Positions 53,105 to 61,449 of a stretch of 64,000 nt of DNA are shown one piece after another (the first letter of the stretch is position 1; every line of letters starts with the position of its first letter). Below the pieces are notes generated by a model, which saw nothing but the letters and a program-made list of their open reading frames with translations, did not search any database and was not told the DNA's origin. Source of the stretch: an uncultured Spirochaetales bacterium. Lineage in GTDB: Bacteria; Spirochaetota; Spirochaetia; Sphaerochaetales; Sphaerochaetaceae. Position numbers and translations under genes: made by a program. The stretch lies in the NCBI GenBank assembly GCA_934276485.1, contig CAKQTE010000019.1:7111-71110 (forward strand), read 5' to 3'.

Positions 53105-53153
53105 AGAGCTGTTCAGTTGAGGAAAACTCAAGCCGAGCAGCTCTATATTTTTG
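53105..53153 (+). terminator. Terminator of the repeat RNA
   Basis: AGAGCTGTTC pairs with GAGCAGCTCT (one G-U pair) and encloses an inner TTGAG/CTCAA hairpin with a GAAAA loop. The structure is followed by ATATTTTT. It is the longest terminator stem in this part of the window. Confidence 0.85.
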
Positions 53154-53284
53154 TCTAAAATAATACGATTCTCGTATCTCTAAGCACTGCCAAAAATAAG
53201 CTAATAAGAATTTACTATCCGAGATTCAAAATGCGTGATAAGCTGAAAGATTATGCAAATAATCCTTTATTTCCATAATTGGCA

Positions 53285-53293
53285 TGGTATAAT
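53285..53293 (+). promoter_or_regulatory. Extended -10 promoter of the RecA-fold ATPase gene
   Basis: TGGTATAAT is a perfect extended -10 element, 32 nt before the ATG. A matching -35 box is not clear, as is common for extended -10 promoters. AGGAGG lies 9 nt upstream of the start. Confidence 0.65.
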
Positions 53294-53324
53294 TCATATA
53301 CATACTCATTAGGAGGTACTCATA

Positions 53325-54035
53325 ATGGATATTCAACAGCTTAATTCAATCAGCCCTCTACGTGCCTTTGAAGATTCTATCAATGGCGGATTGGGAAAAG
53401 GAAAGCTTGGAGTTATTGTTTCCAAGCACGGAGTAGGTAAGACAGCATGCCTTGTACACTTAGCTACTGATAAACTCTTCAAAGGTGAACATGTAATTCA
53501 CGTATCGTTCTCTGGTAACGTAGAACACGTTATCAATTGGTATAAAGAAGTATTTAGACAGATTGCAGAAATCCAGTCTCTAGACGATGCTGCAATGGTT
53601 TACAACTCAATTCTTTCAAATCGTGTTGTAATGAACTTCTCTCAAGAGCAGATTTCAATCGATAAGGTTCTTTCTTCTCTTGAGTCTTTGATCAAGCAAG
53701 GTTCATTTGAAGCTGATGCAATCCTATTTGACGGATTCAAGCTCACAGCTGCAAGCGCAGAAGATATCAAGAAGATCAAGGATTTTGCAGAAAAGATGAA
53801 CATCGAAATCTGGTTCAGCGTATCACCTGTTAAGCCAGATGTAGAGTATGACGAATATGGTGTTCCAAATACACTACAGCCACACTTCGATGAAATCGAC
53901 GTACTTGTAGCACTCAAGTATGATGAAAAGGTTGATAAGGTTGTTCTTACAGTTGTAAGAGCTCATAGCGAGTCTGTTCCAAAGCCAGCAAAGGTTTACT
54001 TGGATCCAAAGACAATGCTAATTTCCCACGTATAG
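53325..54035 (+). CDS. RecA-superfamily ATPase-like protein, unknown function
   Basis: A 236-aa P-loop protein. The Walker A-like segment is S-K-H-G-V-G-K-T at 33-40, where the usual first Gly or Ala is Ser. A hydrophobic Walker B strand A-I-L-F-D-G-F-K follows near residue 128. Order and spacing are those of RecA/KaiC-like ATPases, though the protein is shorter than KaiC and lacks obvious RNA- or DNA-binding additions. Codon usage is biased like that of fusA, suggesting good expression. It is monocistronic. The toxin locus upstream has its own terminator, so no link is implied. Confidence 0.7.
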   Translation: MDIQQLNSISPLRAFEDSINGGLGKGKLGVIVSKHGVGKTACLVHLATDKLFKGEHVIHVSFSGNVEHVINWYKEVFRQIAEIQSLDDAAMVYNSILSNRVVMNFSQEQISIDKVLSSLESLIKQGSFEADAILFDGFKLTAASAEDIKKIKDFAEKMNIEIWFSVSPVKPDVEYDEYGVPNTLQPHFDEIDVLVALKYDEKVDKVVLTVVRAHSESVPKPAKVYLDPKTMLISHV

Positions 54036-54051
54036 GATTGATTAACGATAT

Positions 54052-54080
54052 GCCACCCTCAGAGGGTGGCTATTGTATTT
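54052..54080 (+). terminator. Terminator of the ATPase gene
   Basis: An 8-bp stem GCCACCCT/AGGGTGGC with a 3-nt loop is followed by a weakly T-rich tail. It separates two convergent genes. Confidence 0.65.
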
Positions 54081-54897
54081 AAATGGCTTCAGGCTTGAAT
54101 CCTTCTTCTGTAAGGAAATATAGATTGCTGAAGCCATATTCTTTTAATCTATCGAGCGAAGAGTTGAACGCATAGCTTAGCCATTTCTTGTTATGGCAAT
54201 CTGATGAGAGAATCATATGTGCATTCTTCTCTTTTGCTCTTTCAAGCAAGAAAGGCGCAGGATATGGTGTTGTTCTATATCCTCTTGATATTGCACCTGT
54301 GTTAACTTCTATAAGCTTGTCGTTGTCAATAGCGCAATCCAGGGCCGCAATGGCTATATCTCTATACCAGGATTCTTTCTCAAAGTCCCAGTCTTTGATT
54401 TCATTGAACTTTGTCACCAGATCGATGTGACCTGTAATGTCATAGTTGGAAATCGAAGCAAAACGAATGATCTCATTGTAGTAGTTTTCAACTAGTTCTC
54501 TTATTCCGCCAATGTAGTCTCGTGCTTCCTCAAACATCTCTGGAGTGTAATCGACAGAGAATACTTTGTCCCTAAGCCAGAAGCAATGCACAGATCCTAT
54601 GGAGTAATCGAGGCGTTTGTCGACTGCGATATTGTCGTTCTTGCTTTCAAGTTCCAGTCCTGTATAGATCTTGATTCTATCTTGATACTTTTTCTTCAGG
54701 TCAGCTATTTCCTTGATATATTCACTGACTTTCTCTTCGCTTTCTATTCCGCAATCATCAAATGCAAAGCCCGTATATGCATGGGATGAAAATCCGATAG
54801 AATCAAAGTCTTCAAGAATTGCTTCTTTGACAATATCTTCAAGTGTGTCTATGCCATCGCAATATGTTGAATGAGTATGTAGGTTTTGCTTAGTCAT
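54079..54897 (-). CDS. PHP-domain phosphoesterase, histidinol-phosphatase (HisJ-like)
   Basis: A 272-aa PHP-domain protein. The metal-binding opening is N-L-H-T-H-S-T-Y-C-D-G at 5-15 and the late motif is S-S-D-C-H near 233. F-S-S-H-A near 36 and G-S-V-H-C near 101 supply further ligands. The HisK/HisJ group dephosphorylates histidinol phosphate, but many members act on other substrates, and no other histidine genes are nearby. It is monocistronic, facing fusA-side genes and divergent from the GlpA-like operon across a 146-base AT-rich gap. Confidence 0.85.
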   Translation of the reverse strand: MTKQNLHTHSTYCDGIDTLEDIVKEAILEDFDSIGFSSHAYTGFAFDDCGIESEEKVSEYIKEIADLKKKYQDRIKIYTGLELESKNDNIAVDKRLDYSIGSVHCFWLRDKVFSVDYTPEMFEEARDYIGGIRELVENYYNEIIRFASISNYDITGHIDLVTKFNEIKDWDFEKESWYRDIAIAALDCAIDNDKLIEVNTGAISRGYRTTPYPAPFLLERAKEKNAHMILSSDCHNKKWLSYAFNSSLDRLKEYGFSNLYFLTEEGFKPEAI

Positions 54898-55043
54898 AAT
54901 TCCAAATTACAATTTGAATTCTGATTTTGCAATTGAGAAATCATGAATGAACCTAACACGTGTTCTATTTTATACACAAATGCAAATTTGTATGAGGAAG
55001 ATGTGATTTTCCTGTGGTAAACTTTAAAGTTGAGGTTCAAAAA

Positions 55044-56447
55044 ATGATATACGATGCAATTGTAATTGGATGTGGAGTAACTGGCTCTGCGATAGCTAGG
55101 TACCTCTCTAGGTATGATATTTCACTAGCTCTTTTGGAAAAGGATTCAGATGTCTGCACTGGCACTAGTAAGGCAAATAGCGGCATTGTCCATGCTGGCC
55201 ATGATCCCATTCCTGGAACAGAGAAAGCTCGCTTGAATGTAAAGGGAAACAAGATGATTAGAGAGCTTGCAAAGTCTCTTGATCTTGACTTGGTTAATAA
55301 TGGTGCTTTGGTTATTTCCTTTGATAGTGACTCTTCACGCATAGAAGAACTTTACCAAAGAGGATGTAAGAATGGCGTCGAAGGAATGAGAATACTAGCA
55401 CACGATGAAGTATTGGCTCTCGAGCCTAATATCAATCCTGAGGTGACATGGGCTCTTCATCTATCCACTAGCTGCGTTGTATGTCCATTTTCATTGACAA
55501 TTGCTCTTTGCGAGAATGCTATTGCCAATGGTCTTGAACTCTTCTTGTCCCATGAAGTATTGGATATCAAGAAGAAAGAAGGACACTTTGAGATAACAAC
55601 AAATAAGGAAACATTCAACGCTCGATGCGTAATAAACGCAACAGGCGTTTATGCAGATAGAATCAACAATATGGTTTCTTCAGAAAAAGAGGAAATCATT
55701 CCACGTCGTGGAGAATATGTGCTGTTGGATAAAAGTGAAGGAAAGCTTGTTAAATCAACAATCTTCCAGCTTCCTACGAAGGCAGGAAAGGGTGTATTGG
55801 TTACTCCTACTGCACATGGCAATATCTTGGTTGGACCTGACAGTATTACAGTGGATGATAAAGAAAACACAGCAACAGAAAGCTTTGGACTTGAGGGTGT
55901 TATGGAAAATGCAAAGCTTAGTGTTCCATCCATCAACTATAGAGCGATCATTACTTCATTTGCAGGTGTTAGAGCTCAACACAAGGACGGGGACTTTATC
56001 CTAACTGAACCTGAGGATGGATTCTTTAACGCACTTGCTATTGACTCTCCAGGCTTAACTGCATCTGTTGCAATCGGAGAAGAGTTGAGTGATAGAGTTG
56101 CATCAAAGCTAAATGCAAAGAAGAAAGATAATTTCATTGAAGAGAGAAAAGGTATAGTAAAAGCTTCTTTGCTATCAAATGAAGATAGAAACAAGCTTAT
56201 TCAATCTGATCCTAGCTATGGCAATATCATCTGCAGATGCGAAGAGATATCAGAAGGTGAAATCAAGGAAGCTGTAAGAAGAGGGGCTACAACTCTTGAT
56301 GGTGTCAAACGACGCGTTAGAGCTGGCATGGGGCGTTGTCAGGGAGGATTCTGCTCTCCAAAGGTAATGGAAATCATCGCACGTGAAACAGCGCTTGATA
56401 TGAAGGATGTTAGAAAGAACGAAGTAGGTTCTGAGGTTATCCAGTGA
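55044..56447 (+). CDS. FAD-dependent glycerol-3-phosphate dehydrogenase-like protein (GlpA-like) with BFD iron-sulfur domain
   Basis: A 467-aa flavoprotein. The FAD site is I-V-I-G-C-G-V-T-G-S-A near 6-16. A DAO domain fills the middle, and residues about 395-450 form a BFD-like [2Fe-2S] domain (I-C-R-C-E-E, then G-R-C-Q-G-G-F-C). This is the layout of anaerobic GlpA and of related 2-hydroxyacid oxidases. It forms an operon with a GlpB-like oxidoreductase and a DUF1667 protein, the usual set in anaerobes for oxidising glycerol-3-phosphate. Start 55044 has TTGAGG upstream; the GTG at 55014 is unneeded. Confidence 0.85.
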   Translation: MIYDAIVIGCGVTGSAIARYLSRYDISLALLEKDSDVCTGTSKANSGIVHAGHDPIPGTEKARLNVKGNKMIRELAKSLDLDLVNNGALVISFDSDSSRIEELYQRGCKNGVEGMRILAHDEVLALEPNINPEVTWALHLSTSCVVCPFSLTIALCENAIANGLELFLSHEVLDIKKKEGHFEITTNKETFNARCVINATGVYADRINNMVSSEKEEIIPRRGEYVLLDKSEGKLVKSTIFQLPTKAGKGVLVTPTAHGNILVGPDSITVDDKENTATESFGLEGVMENAKLSVPSINYRAIITSFAGVRAQHKDGDFILTEPEDGFFNALAIDSPGLTASVAIGEELSDRVASKLNAKKKDNFIEERKGIVKASLLSNEDRNKLIQSDPSYGNIICRCEEISEGEIKEAVRRGATTLDGVKRRVRAGMGRCQGGFCSPKVMEIIARETALDMKDVRKNEVGSEVIQ

Positions 56448-57664
56448 AGGATTTAGTTATTATTGGAGGCGGTGCTGCAGGACTTGCAAGTGCTGTATCT
56501 GCATACGATGCAGGTATTAGGGATATTCTTATCATCGAAAGGTCTTCTTCCTTGGGAGGAATCCTTAACCAATGTATTCACAATGGTTTTGGACTCCATA
56601 CATTCAAGGAAGAGTTAACTGGACCTGAATATGCAAATAGATTCATCAAGGAAGTAGAGAAGCGAAAAATCGAGGCTCTTACTTCTTCTATGGTTATCGA
56701 TATAAAGCCACATGAAGTTACTTATGTAAACTCAACTGAAGGTGTAAAGACACTGGAGGCTAAGGCTATTGTTCTTGCAATGGGATGCAGGGAAAGGCCT
56801 AGAGGAGCTTTGAACATTCCTGGCTATAGACCTGCAGGAATCTTCAGCGCAGGAACAGCTCAACGCTTAATGAATATCGATGGATATAGAGTAGGTAAGA
56901 GAGTTGTAATTCTTGGTTCTGGAGACATTGGACTGATTATGGCTCGTAGACTCACTCTTGAAGGTGCCAAGGTATTGGCTGTTGCTGAGATTATGCCATA
57001 TTCAGGAGGCTTGAAGCGTAATATCGTACAGTGTTTGAATGATTTCGATATTCCTCTCTTGTTGTCTCATACTGTTGTCGATATCGAAGGAAAGGAAAGA
57101 GTTGAAGCTGTAACAATTGCCGAAGTTGATGAGCATAGAAAGCCTATTGCTGGTACAGAGATTCGCTACGAGTGCGACACTCTGTTATTGTCTGTTGGAC
57201 TTTTACCTGAGAATGAACTTACAAAGAAGGCAGATATAGAACTCTCGAGAATTACAGGAGGTGCTATCGTAGACGATGAATTTGCTGCAGGAGATGGAAT
57301 CTTTGCCTGTGGTAATGTTCTTCATGTCCATGACCTTGTTGATTATGTATCTGAAGAGGCAACTGCCGCAGGTCTTAGCGCTGCTCGCTATATTCAGTCA
57401 CCTAAAGAGAAAAAAGAATATGTGGATGTAACACCTCTTTTTGGTGTTAGATACATTGTTCCTCAAAAGGTTCAGAAGGGCAAAGTGGGTGTAACCTTTA
57501 GGTTCAGAGTAGAGAATAATTATAAGGGCGCAACTCTTGTGGTCAAATGCGATGGCAATGAGATAAAGAGAGTTAAGAAAGCAGTTCTTGCTCCTGGAGA
57601 GATGGAGAGCGTGAAGCTTCTTGATGCTGTTAATGGCAATATAACAATCGAGGTCGAACTATGA
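56444..57664 (+). CDS. FAD/NAD(P)-binding oxidoreductase (GlpB/HcnB-like)
   Basis: A 406-aa pyridine nucleotide-disulfide reductase-type protein. FAD motif V-I-I-G-G-G-A-A-G-L-A is at about 5-15. The second Rossmann motif V-I-L-G-S-G-D-I-G near 155 would bind NAD(P), and the late F-A-C-G-N-V binds FAD. A C-Q/N-Q-C-I-H segment lies near 45. It starts with GTG overlapping the previous stop and ends in an ATGA overlap with the next gene. Together the three likely form one glycerol-3-phosphate or hydroxyacid dehydrogenase complex. Confidence 0.85.
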   Translation: MKDLVIIGGGAAGLASAVSAYDAGIRDILIIERSSSLGGILNQCIHNGFGLHTFKEELTGPEYANRFIKEVEKRKIEALTSSMVIDIKPHEVTYVNSTEGVKTLEAKAIVLAMGCRERPRGALNIPGYRPAGIFSAGTAQRLMNIDGYRVGKRVVILGSGDIGLIMARRLTLEGAKVLAVAEIMPYSGGLKRNIVQCLNDFDIPLLLSHTVVDIEGKERVEAVTIAEVDEHRKPIAGTEIRYECDTLLLSVGLLPENELTKKADIELSRITGGAIVDDEFAAGDGIFACGNVLHVHDLVDYVSEEATAAGLSAARYIQSPKEKKEYVDVTPLFGVRYIVPQKVQKGKVGVTFRFRVENNYKGATLVVKCDGNEIKRVKKAVLAPGEMESVKLLDAVNGNITIEVEL

Positions 57665-58011
57665 AAGAGATAGAGCTTACTTGTATAAATTGCCCTCTAG
57701 GTTGCCAAATGGTTGCCACTCTAGAGGATGGTAAGGTTATAAAGGTAGTTGGAAATACCTGTCCAAGAGGAAAAAGATATGCAGAGAATGAAGTAGTAGC
57801 TCCTAAGCGTGTTGTTACTTCAACAGTATCTGCAGGAAAAGAGAGACTATGTGTTAAGACAGTTCCGGAGATTCCTAAGGATAAGATCTTTGATGTAATG
57901 GATGTCATTCATAGCGTGACTGTAACACCTCCAGTTTCCATCGGGGATGTTATTGTTCCAAACATTGCAGGAACTGGTTCTGATCTAGTTGCATCATCAG
58001 AGATTAAATAA
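57661..58011 (+). CDS. DUF1667 domain protein of the dehydrogenase operon
   Basis: A 116-aa protein with four N-terminal cysteines: C-I-N-C at 8-11, C at 15 (L-G-C) and C at 36 (T-C-P-R-G). The conserved segment E-V-V-A-P-K-R-V-V-T-S-T identifies DUF1667. The cysteines resemble the [4Fe-4S] site at the start of molybdopterin oxidoreductases. The domain is almost always beside GlpA/GlpB-like pairs and may pass electrons to the partner chain. Its stop lies in a palindrome. Confidence 0.88.
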   Translation: MKEIELTCINCPLGCQMVATLEDGKVIKVVGNTCPRGKRYAENEVVAPKRVVTSTVSAGKERLCVKTVPEIPKDKIFDVMDVIHSVTVTPPVSIGDVIVPNIAGTGSDLVASSEIK

Positions 58012-58029
58012 GTGCCACTTGGCACTTAT
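58008..58029. terminator. Palindromic terminator-like element
   Basis: A perfect 10-bp inverted repeat ATAAGTGCCA/TGGCACTTAT with a 2-nt loop lies between two convergent operons and includes the stop codon of the DUF1667 gene. T runs are poor on both strands, so strength is uncertain. Confidence 0.5.
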
Positions 58030-58032
58030 CAA

Positions 58033-58497
58033 TCAATTGTTGTTAAGTAATACTACAACTTCAGCCTTGATAGCTCTCTTTTCACCTAGAGCATCAAGGC
58101 CTTCGTTTGTCTTGGCTTTGACAGATAGTTTATCAATATCAACATTGCAAATAGATGCTAGAGTATTTCTGATCTCAAGAATATAAGGCCTTAATTTAAA
58201 GCCCTCTAATGTGATCACTGCATCAATATTGATGAATTCTGGCTTTGCTTTTTCCAGAACATATTCCAGTAGAATGCGAGAGTCTGCATTCCTGTATTTC
58301 TCATCTTCTGGAGGAAAGTATGCTCCGATGTCCCCAAGTGCAAGAGCGCCAAGGATTGCATCGATCAAAGCATGAATAAGGACATCTCCATCTGAGTGAG
58401 CATCTTCGCCTTTGCTGTGAGGAAGTTTCAATCCTCCCAATACAAGAGGTCTACCTTCTACAAGTCTATGGATATCGTTGCCAAAACCAATACGCAT
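58033..58497 (-). CDS. ispF: 2-C-methyl-D-erythritol 2,4-cyclodiphosphate synthase
   Basis: A 154-aa enzyme of the MEP isoprenoid pathway. It has D-I-H at 8-10 (zinc ligands), H-S-D-G-D-V-L-I-H-A near 34-43, and D-I-G-A-Y-F-P-P near 56-63 for nucleotide binding. It cyclises the IspE product. It lies just 1 nt after ispD, so the two should be co-transcribed. Length is normal. Confidence 0.96.
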   Translation of the reverse strand: MRIGFGNDIHRLVEGRPLVLGGLKLPHSKGEDAHSDGDVLIHALIDAILGALALGDIGAYFPPEDEKYRNADSRILLEYVLEKAKPEFINIDAVITLEGFKLRPYILEIRNTLASICNVDIDKLSVKAKTNEGLDALGEKRAIKAEVVVLLNNN

Positions 58498-58498
58498 A

Positions 58499-59293
58499 TT
58501 ACTCTTCCTTGGAATTCATTAGCTCTCTCATTCTGCGTACAGCTTGAGCAGAGTGTCTGCCTTCCTCTCTTGCTTTAAGATATTCTTCAATCTGCTTATC
58601 TGCATCTGGAATATCCTTAAAGTATGTAATCTTCTTGTTCTCTTCACTACCTTGAATGACAGTACACGAAAAACCTGCATTGACATATACTTCAACATCA
58701 TCCTTAGCACTATAGCCTTCTTCTAGATCCTGATATGCCTTGAATAGATTTTTAGCGTTGAAAATCTGAGGTGTCTGTACTCTGATTATGCTCTTGTTAT
58801 CAACATTGGCTTGAATCAAACCATCGTCGCCTAGGCTCTTTAGAGCATCAGTGACTCTCATTGCAGGACATGCGCCACCTACAACAGATGCTGTTGCAAG
58901 TGTTGTAATGATTATCTCTGGTGTGACAAATGGTCTAGCGCCATCGTGAATTGCAATGTAGTCAAATTCAAATGGAAGGGAAGATAGTGCACTTAATGCT
59001 TTTCTTATAGATTCTGTTCTCGTCTCTCCACCTTCAAGGATCAACAATGGTAGTGATGCGATATCTGATAGATCTTCTAGCGCAACTAGAGTCTCATCCT
59101 CTGATCCTTTTGGGCAGGTAACAACCATAGCTGCTAGTCCTGGGATTTCAAAGAATGGTTCTGTTGCCTTATATAGTACAGTGTGACCATCTATCTTAAG
59201 GTATTCTTTCTTTACTCTTTCGTCTCTTCCTTTGTTAAAGCGCTCAGAGCTTCCTGCTGCAGTGATAACTACAGCAAAACGAGGTATGTTCAT
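58499..59293 (-). CDS. ispD: 2-C-methyl-D-erythritol 4-phosphate cytidylyltransferase
   Basis: A 264-aa nucleotidyltransferase of the MEP pathway. The CTP-binding loop is V-I-T-A-A-G-S-S-E-R-F near 9-19, H-D-G-A-R-P-F near 115 is diagnostic, and Q-T-P-Q is present. It is longer than the usual 230 residues, with a charged C-terminal tail from about 235 (Q-A-V-R-R-M-R-E). It is flanked by carD upstream and ispF downstream, all on the minus strand with 1-9 nt spacing. Confidence 0.95.
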   Translation of the reverse strand: MNIPRFAVVITAAGSSERFNKGRDERVKKEYLKIDGHTVLYKATEPFFEIPGLAAMVVTCPKGSEDETLVALEDLSDIASLPLLILEGGETRTESIRKALSALSSLPFEFDYIAIHDGARPFVTPEIIITTLATASVVGGACPAMRVTDALKSLGDDGLIQANVDNKSIIRVQTPQIFNAKNLFKAYQDLEEGYSAKDDVEVYVNAGFSCTVIQGSEENKKITYFKDIPDADKQIEEYLKAREEGRHSAQAVRRMRELMNSKEE

Positions 59294-59302
59294 GTTTATT
59301 TC

Positions 59303-59794
59303 CTATGCTTCTAGTTTTTTGAAGATTGTTTTACGCATCTCTTCATTACTTATTCCTAGCACAGAAGAAGTTTCATCTACAAGCATTGTGAGTGCAGATT
59401 CATATAATCTACGCTCAAGAGTAGGAAGGTCTCTGGATTTTGATCTTCTATATAGACTGTTTACTACAGTTGCAACAGACAATAAGTCTCCATGCTTTAA
59501 TAGCTCTTGGTTTTCCTGTAGTCTTACTTTCCAGTCTTTGTCTACAAGCTTAAGCCTCTTACTTAGGCCTTCCAAGGCTTTTTCGGTATCTATTTTGGAA
59601 GCAAGGTGTCTTAGCCCAAAGTTCTTTACTTTTTCAAGTGGCAAAAGAACATCCATTGCTGAAGAATCAATATGGATTTTCAGATAATCTTTTTCATTTC
59701 TTTTTTCAATTTTTTCAATGTAGCCTATACCTTGGGCAGGATAGACTACCATATCACCAACAGTAAAGTTATTAGTTAAATCCATGCTATCCAT
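59303..59794 (-). CDS. carD: CarD family transcriptional regulator
   Basis: A 163-aa RNA polymerase-binding protein. The N-terminal Tudor-like domain starts F-T-V-G-D-M-V-V-Y-P-A-Q-G-I-G near 10-24. The C-terminal helical domain carries the family's R-D-L-P-T-L-E-R-R segment with S-L-Y-R-R just before it. CarD stabilises open promoter complexes, often at rRNA promoters, and is widespread in spirochaetes and actinobacteria. It heads carD-ispD-ispF, a common arrangement. Starts 59794 and 59785 are both possible; neither shows a strong ribosome-binding site. Confidence 0.94.
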   Translation of the reverse strand: MDSMDLTNNFTVGDMVVYPAQGIGYIEKIEKRNEKDYLKIHIDSSAMDVLLPLEKVKNFGLRHLASKIDTEKALEGLSKRLKLVDKDWKVRLQENQELLKHGDLLSVATVVNSLYRRSKSRDLPTLERRLYESALTMLVDETSSVLGISNEEMRKTIFKKLEA

Positions 59795-59875
59795 ATACTT
59801 AGTTTAACAGACAAAAATGAAAAATTCAAACAAGAGATAAAAACTATTTTTTGCATCATAAGCTACAAAAGTGAT

Positions 59876-59902
59876 AAGCATTGCCAATCAGAATGCTTTT
59901 TT
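59876..59902 (+). terminator. Terminator-like hairpin upstream of malQ
   Basis: AAGCATT pairs with AATGCTT around a 9-nt loop and is followed directly by TTTT. No plus-strand gene ends here, so it could end a short upstream RNA or act as an attenuator. It is in front of the putative malQ -10 box. Confidence 0.45.
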
Positions 59903-59919
59903 ATCTCACATATTTCATT

Positions 59920-59925
59920 TATAAT
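59920..59925 (+). promoter_or_regulatory. malQ -10 box very close to the start codon
   Basis: A perfect TATAAT ends 6 nt before the ATG at 59932, placing the expected transcription start at or next to the A of the start codon. No Shine-Dalgarno sequence is present in the preceding 20 bases. This suggests a leaderless mRNA if this box is used. Confidence 0.45.
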
Positions 59926-59931
59926 TGAAAT

Positions 59932-61449
59932 ATGAGTTGTAAAGATAGAAAGACTGGAGTGCTATTGCACATCACTAGCTTGCCTTCAGCTTACGGTATT
60001 GGTGATTTGGGAAAAGAGGCTTATGCCTTTGTTGATACACTAAAAAAGAACAAGATAGGTCTTTGGCAGATCCTGCCAACAGGTCCTACTGGTTTTGGTG
60101 ATAGCCCATATGCTGCACGTTCAGCATTTGCTGGCAATGAGCTTTTTATCTCACCAGAGGAATTATATCTTCTAGGCTACTTAGAGCTTGAAGATGTAAA
60201 GAGAAAGCCTGAATTCACAGAGCGTGTCGATTATGGCAAGGCTCGTGCATATAAGATGCCATTATTGGTAAAGGCTGCTGAGACTTTCCTTGAAGGGAAA
60301 GATGAAAACTATGAAGACTATCTTGAGTTTAGAAAGCGCGAAGGATGGTGGCTTGAGTCCTATGCTTTGTTCCAAGCTCTATGCGAACGCTATAACGATT
60401 CGCGATGGTATCTAGCATGGCCAAAAGAGATCAGACTCAGAAAGGCTAGAGCCATGAAGAAAGTTCTTACAGAAGAACAGCATCTTGTTGATGTCTATAC
60501 TGTGCTTCAATATTTCTTCTTCACTCAATGGGCTAAATTCAGGGAGTATGCTAACGAAAATGGCGTTGAGATCATAGGAGACATTCCAATTTTCGTTGCT
60601 GCAGATTCATCCGATGCGTGGTCTCATCCAGAGCTTTTGATGATAGACCAAGATGGTCAGCAAGAAGCATCCTCTGGTGTTCCACCAGATGCTTTCAGCG
60701 CAACAGGGCAGCTATGGGGCAATCCTCTATATAGATGGTCTGAACATGAGAAAACAGGCTTTGATTGGTGGATCAAGAGAATAAGAGCTTGTTTCAAGCT
60801 GTGCGATATTATAAGAATCGATCACTTCAGAGGATTTGAAGCTTATTGGAAAGTTCCTGCAGGCGAAGAGACTGCCATGAACGGTAAATGGGTTCCCGGT
60901 CCTGGTCAGAAGTTCTTTGATGCTATTAAGAAAGCATTTGGCGATGACTTACCTATTATTGCAGAGGACTTAGGTGTAATTACTCCAGAAGTAGAAGCTT
61001 TAAGAGATGCAAACCATCTTCCTGGAATGAAGATTATGCAATTTGCATTTGGCTTTGATGACGAGGGAAATATCGATACAGAAAATGCATACCTTCCTCA
61101 TAACACAGTTCAGGAATCTGTTGCATACACTGGTACTCATGATAACAATACAACAGTAGGTTGGTATAATGATCTTGATGACAGGACAAAGGATTATGTC
61201 AGACGTTATTTTGAATGCTCTGACGAAGGTGTTCTTTGGCACATGATCAGATGTTTGATGATGAGTACATCCAAGTGGGTAATCTTCCCTATGCAAGATA
61301 TTCTAGGACTAGATGCTAGCGCTAGAATGAATGTTCCATCAACATGTGGAACTTCAAATTGGTCTTGGAAGATGAGGAAGGAAGATATTGATTCTGATTC
61401 TTTTGCTGGTATCAAATACTATACAGAACTATATGGTAGGGATAACTAA
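59932..61449 (+). CDS. malQ: 4-alpha-glucanotransferase (amylomaltase)
   Basis: A 505-aa GH77 enzyme that disproportionates maltodextrins. T-S-L-P-S-A-Y-G-I-G-D-L-G near 15-27 is the family opening. The catalytic nucleophile lies in R-I-D-H-F-R-G-F near 297-304, the acid in I-I-A-E-D-L-G near 342, and the transition-state stabiliser in G-T-H-D-N-N-T near 395. Length matches the bacterial amylomaltases. There is no visible ribosome-binding site. The stop is immediately followed by the IscB element. Confidence 0.95.
   Translation: MSCKDRKTGVLLHITSLPSAYGIGDLGKEAYAFVDTLKKNKIGLWQILPTGPTGFGDSPYAARSAFAGNELFISPEELYLLGYLELEDVKRKPEFTERVDYGKARAYKMPLLVKAAETFLEGKDENYEDYLEFRKREGWWLESYALFQALCERYNDSRWYLAWPKEIRLRKARAMKKVLTEEQHLVDVYTVLQYFFFTQWAKFREYANENGVEIIGDIPIFVAADSSDAWSHPELLMIDQDGQQEASSGVPPDAFSATGQLWGNPLYRWSEHEKTGFDWWIKRIRACFKLCDIIRIDHFRGFEAYWKVPAGEETAMNGKWVPGPGQKFFDAIKKAFGDDLPIIAEDLGVITPEVEALRDANHLPGMKIMQFAFGFDDEGNIDTENAYLPHNTVQESVAYTGTHDNNTTVGWYNDLDDRTKDYVRRYFECSDEGVLWHMIRCLMMSTSKWVIFPMQDILGLDASARMNVPSTCGTSNWSWKMRKEDIDSDSFAGIKYYTELYGRDN

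Larger units (their letters stand above)
52958..53153 (+). ncRNA. Predicted type III antitoxin RNA with two 53-nt repeats
   Basis: A short RNA of about 195 nt lies between a promoter and a terminator. Two tandem copies, starting at 52992 and 53045, differ at only three positions over about 53 nt. Each begins with a hairpin: AGGAGT pairs with ACTCCT around a GAAGGTGA-rich loop. An A-rich linker and GTGACCGAG follow. The pair outside the stem changes from G-C in copy 1 to A-T in copy 2, a compensatory change that argues for a structured RNA. Type III antitoxins are such tandem repeats, cut by their toxin into single units. Confidence 0.65.
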
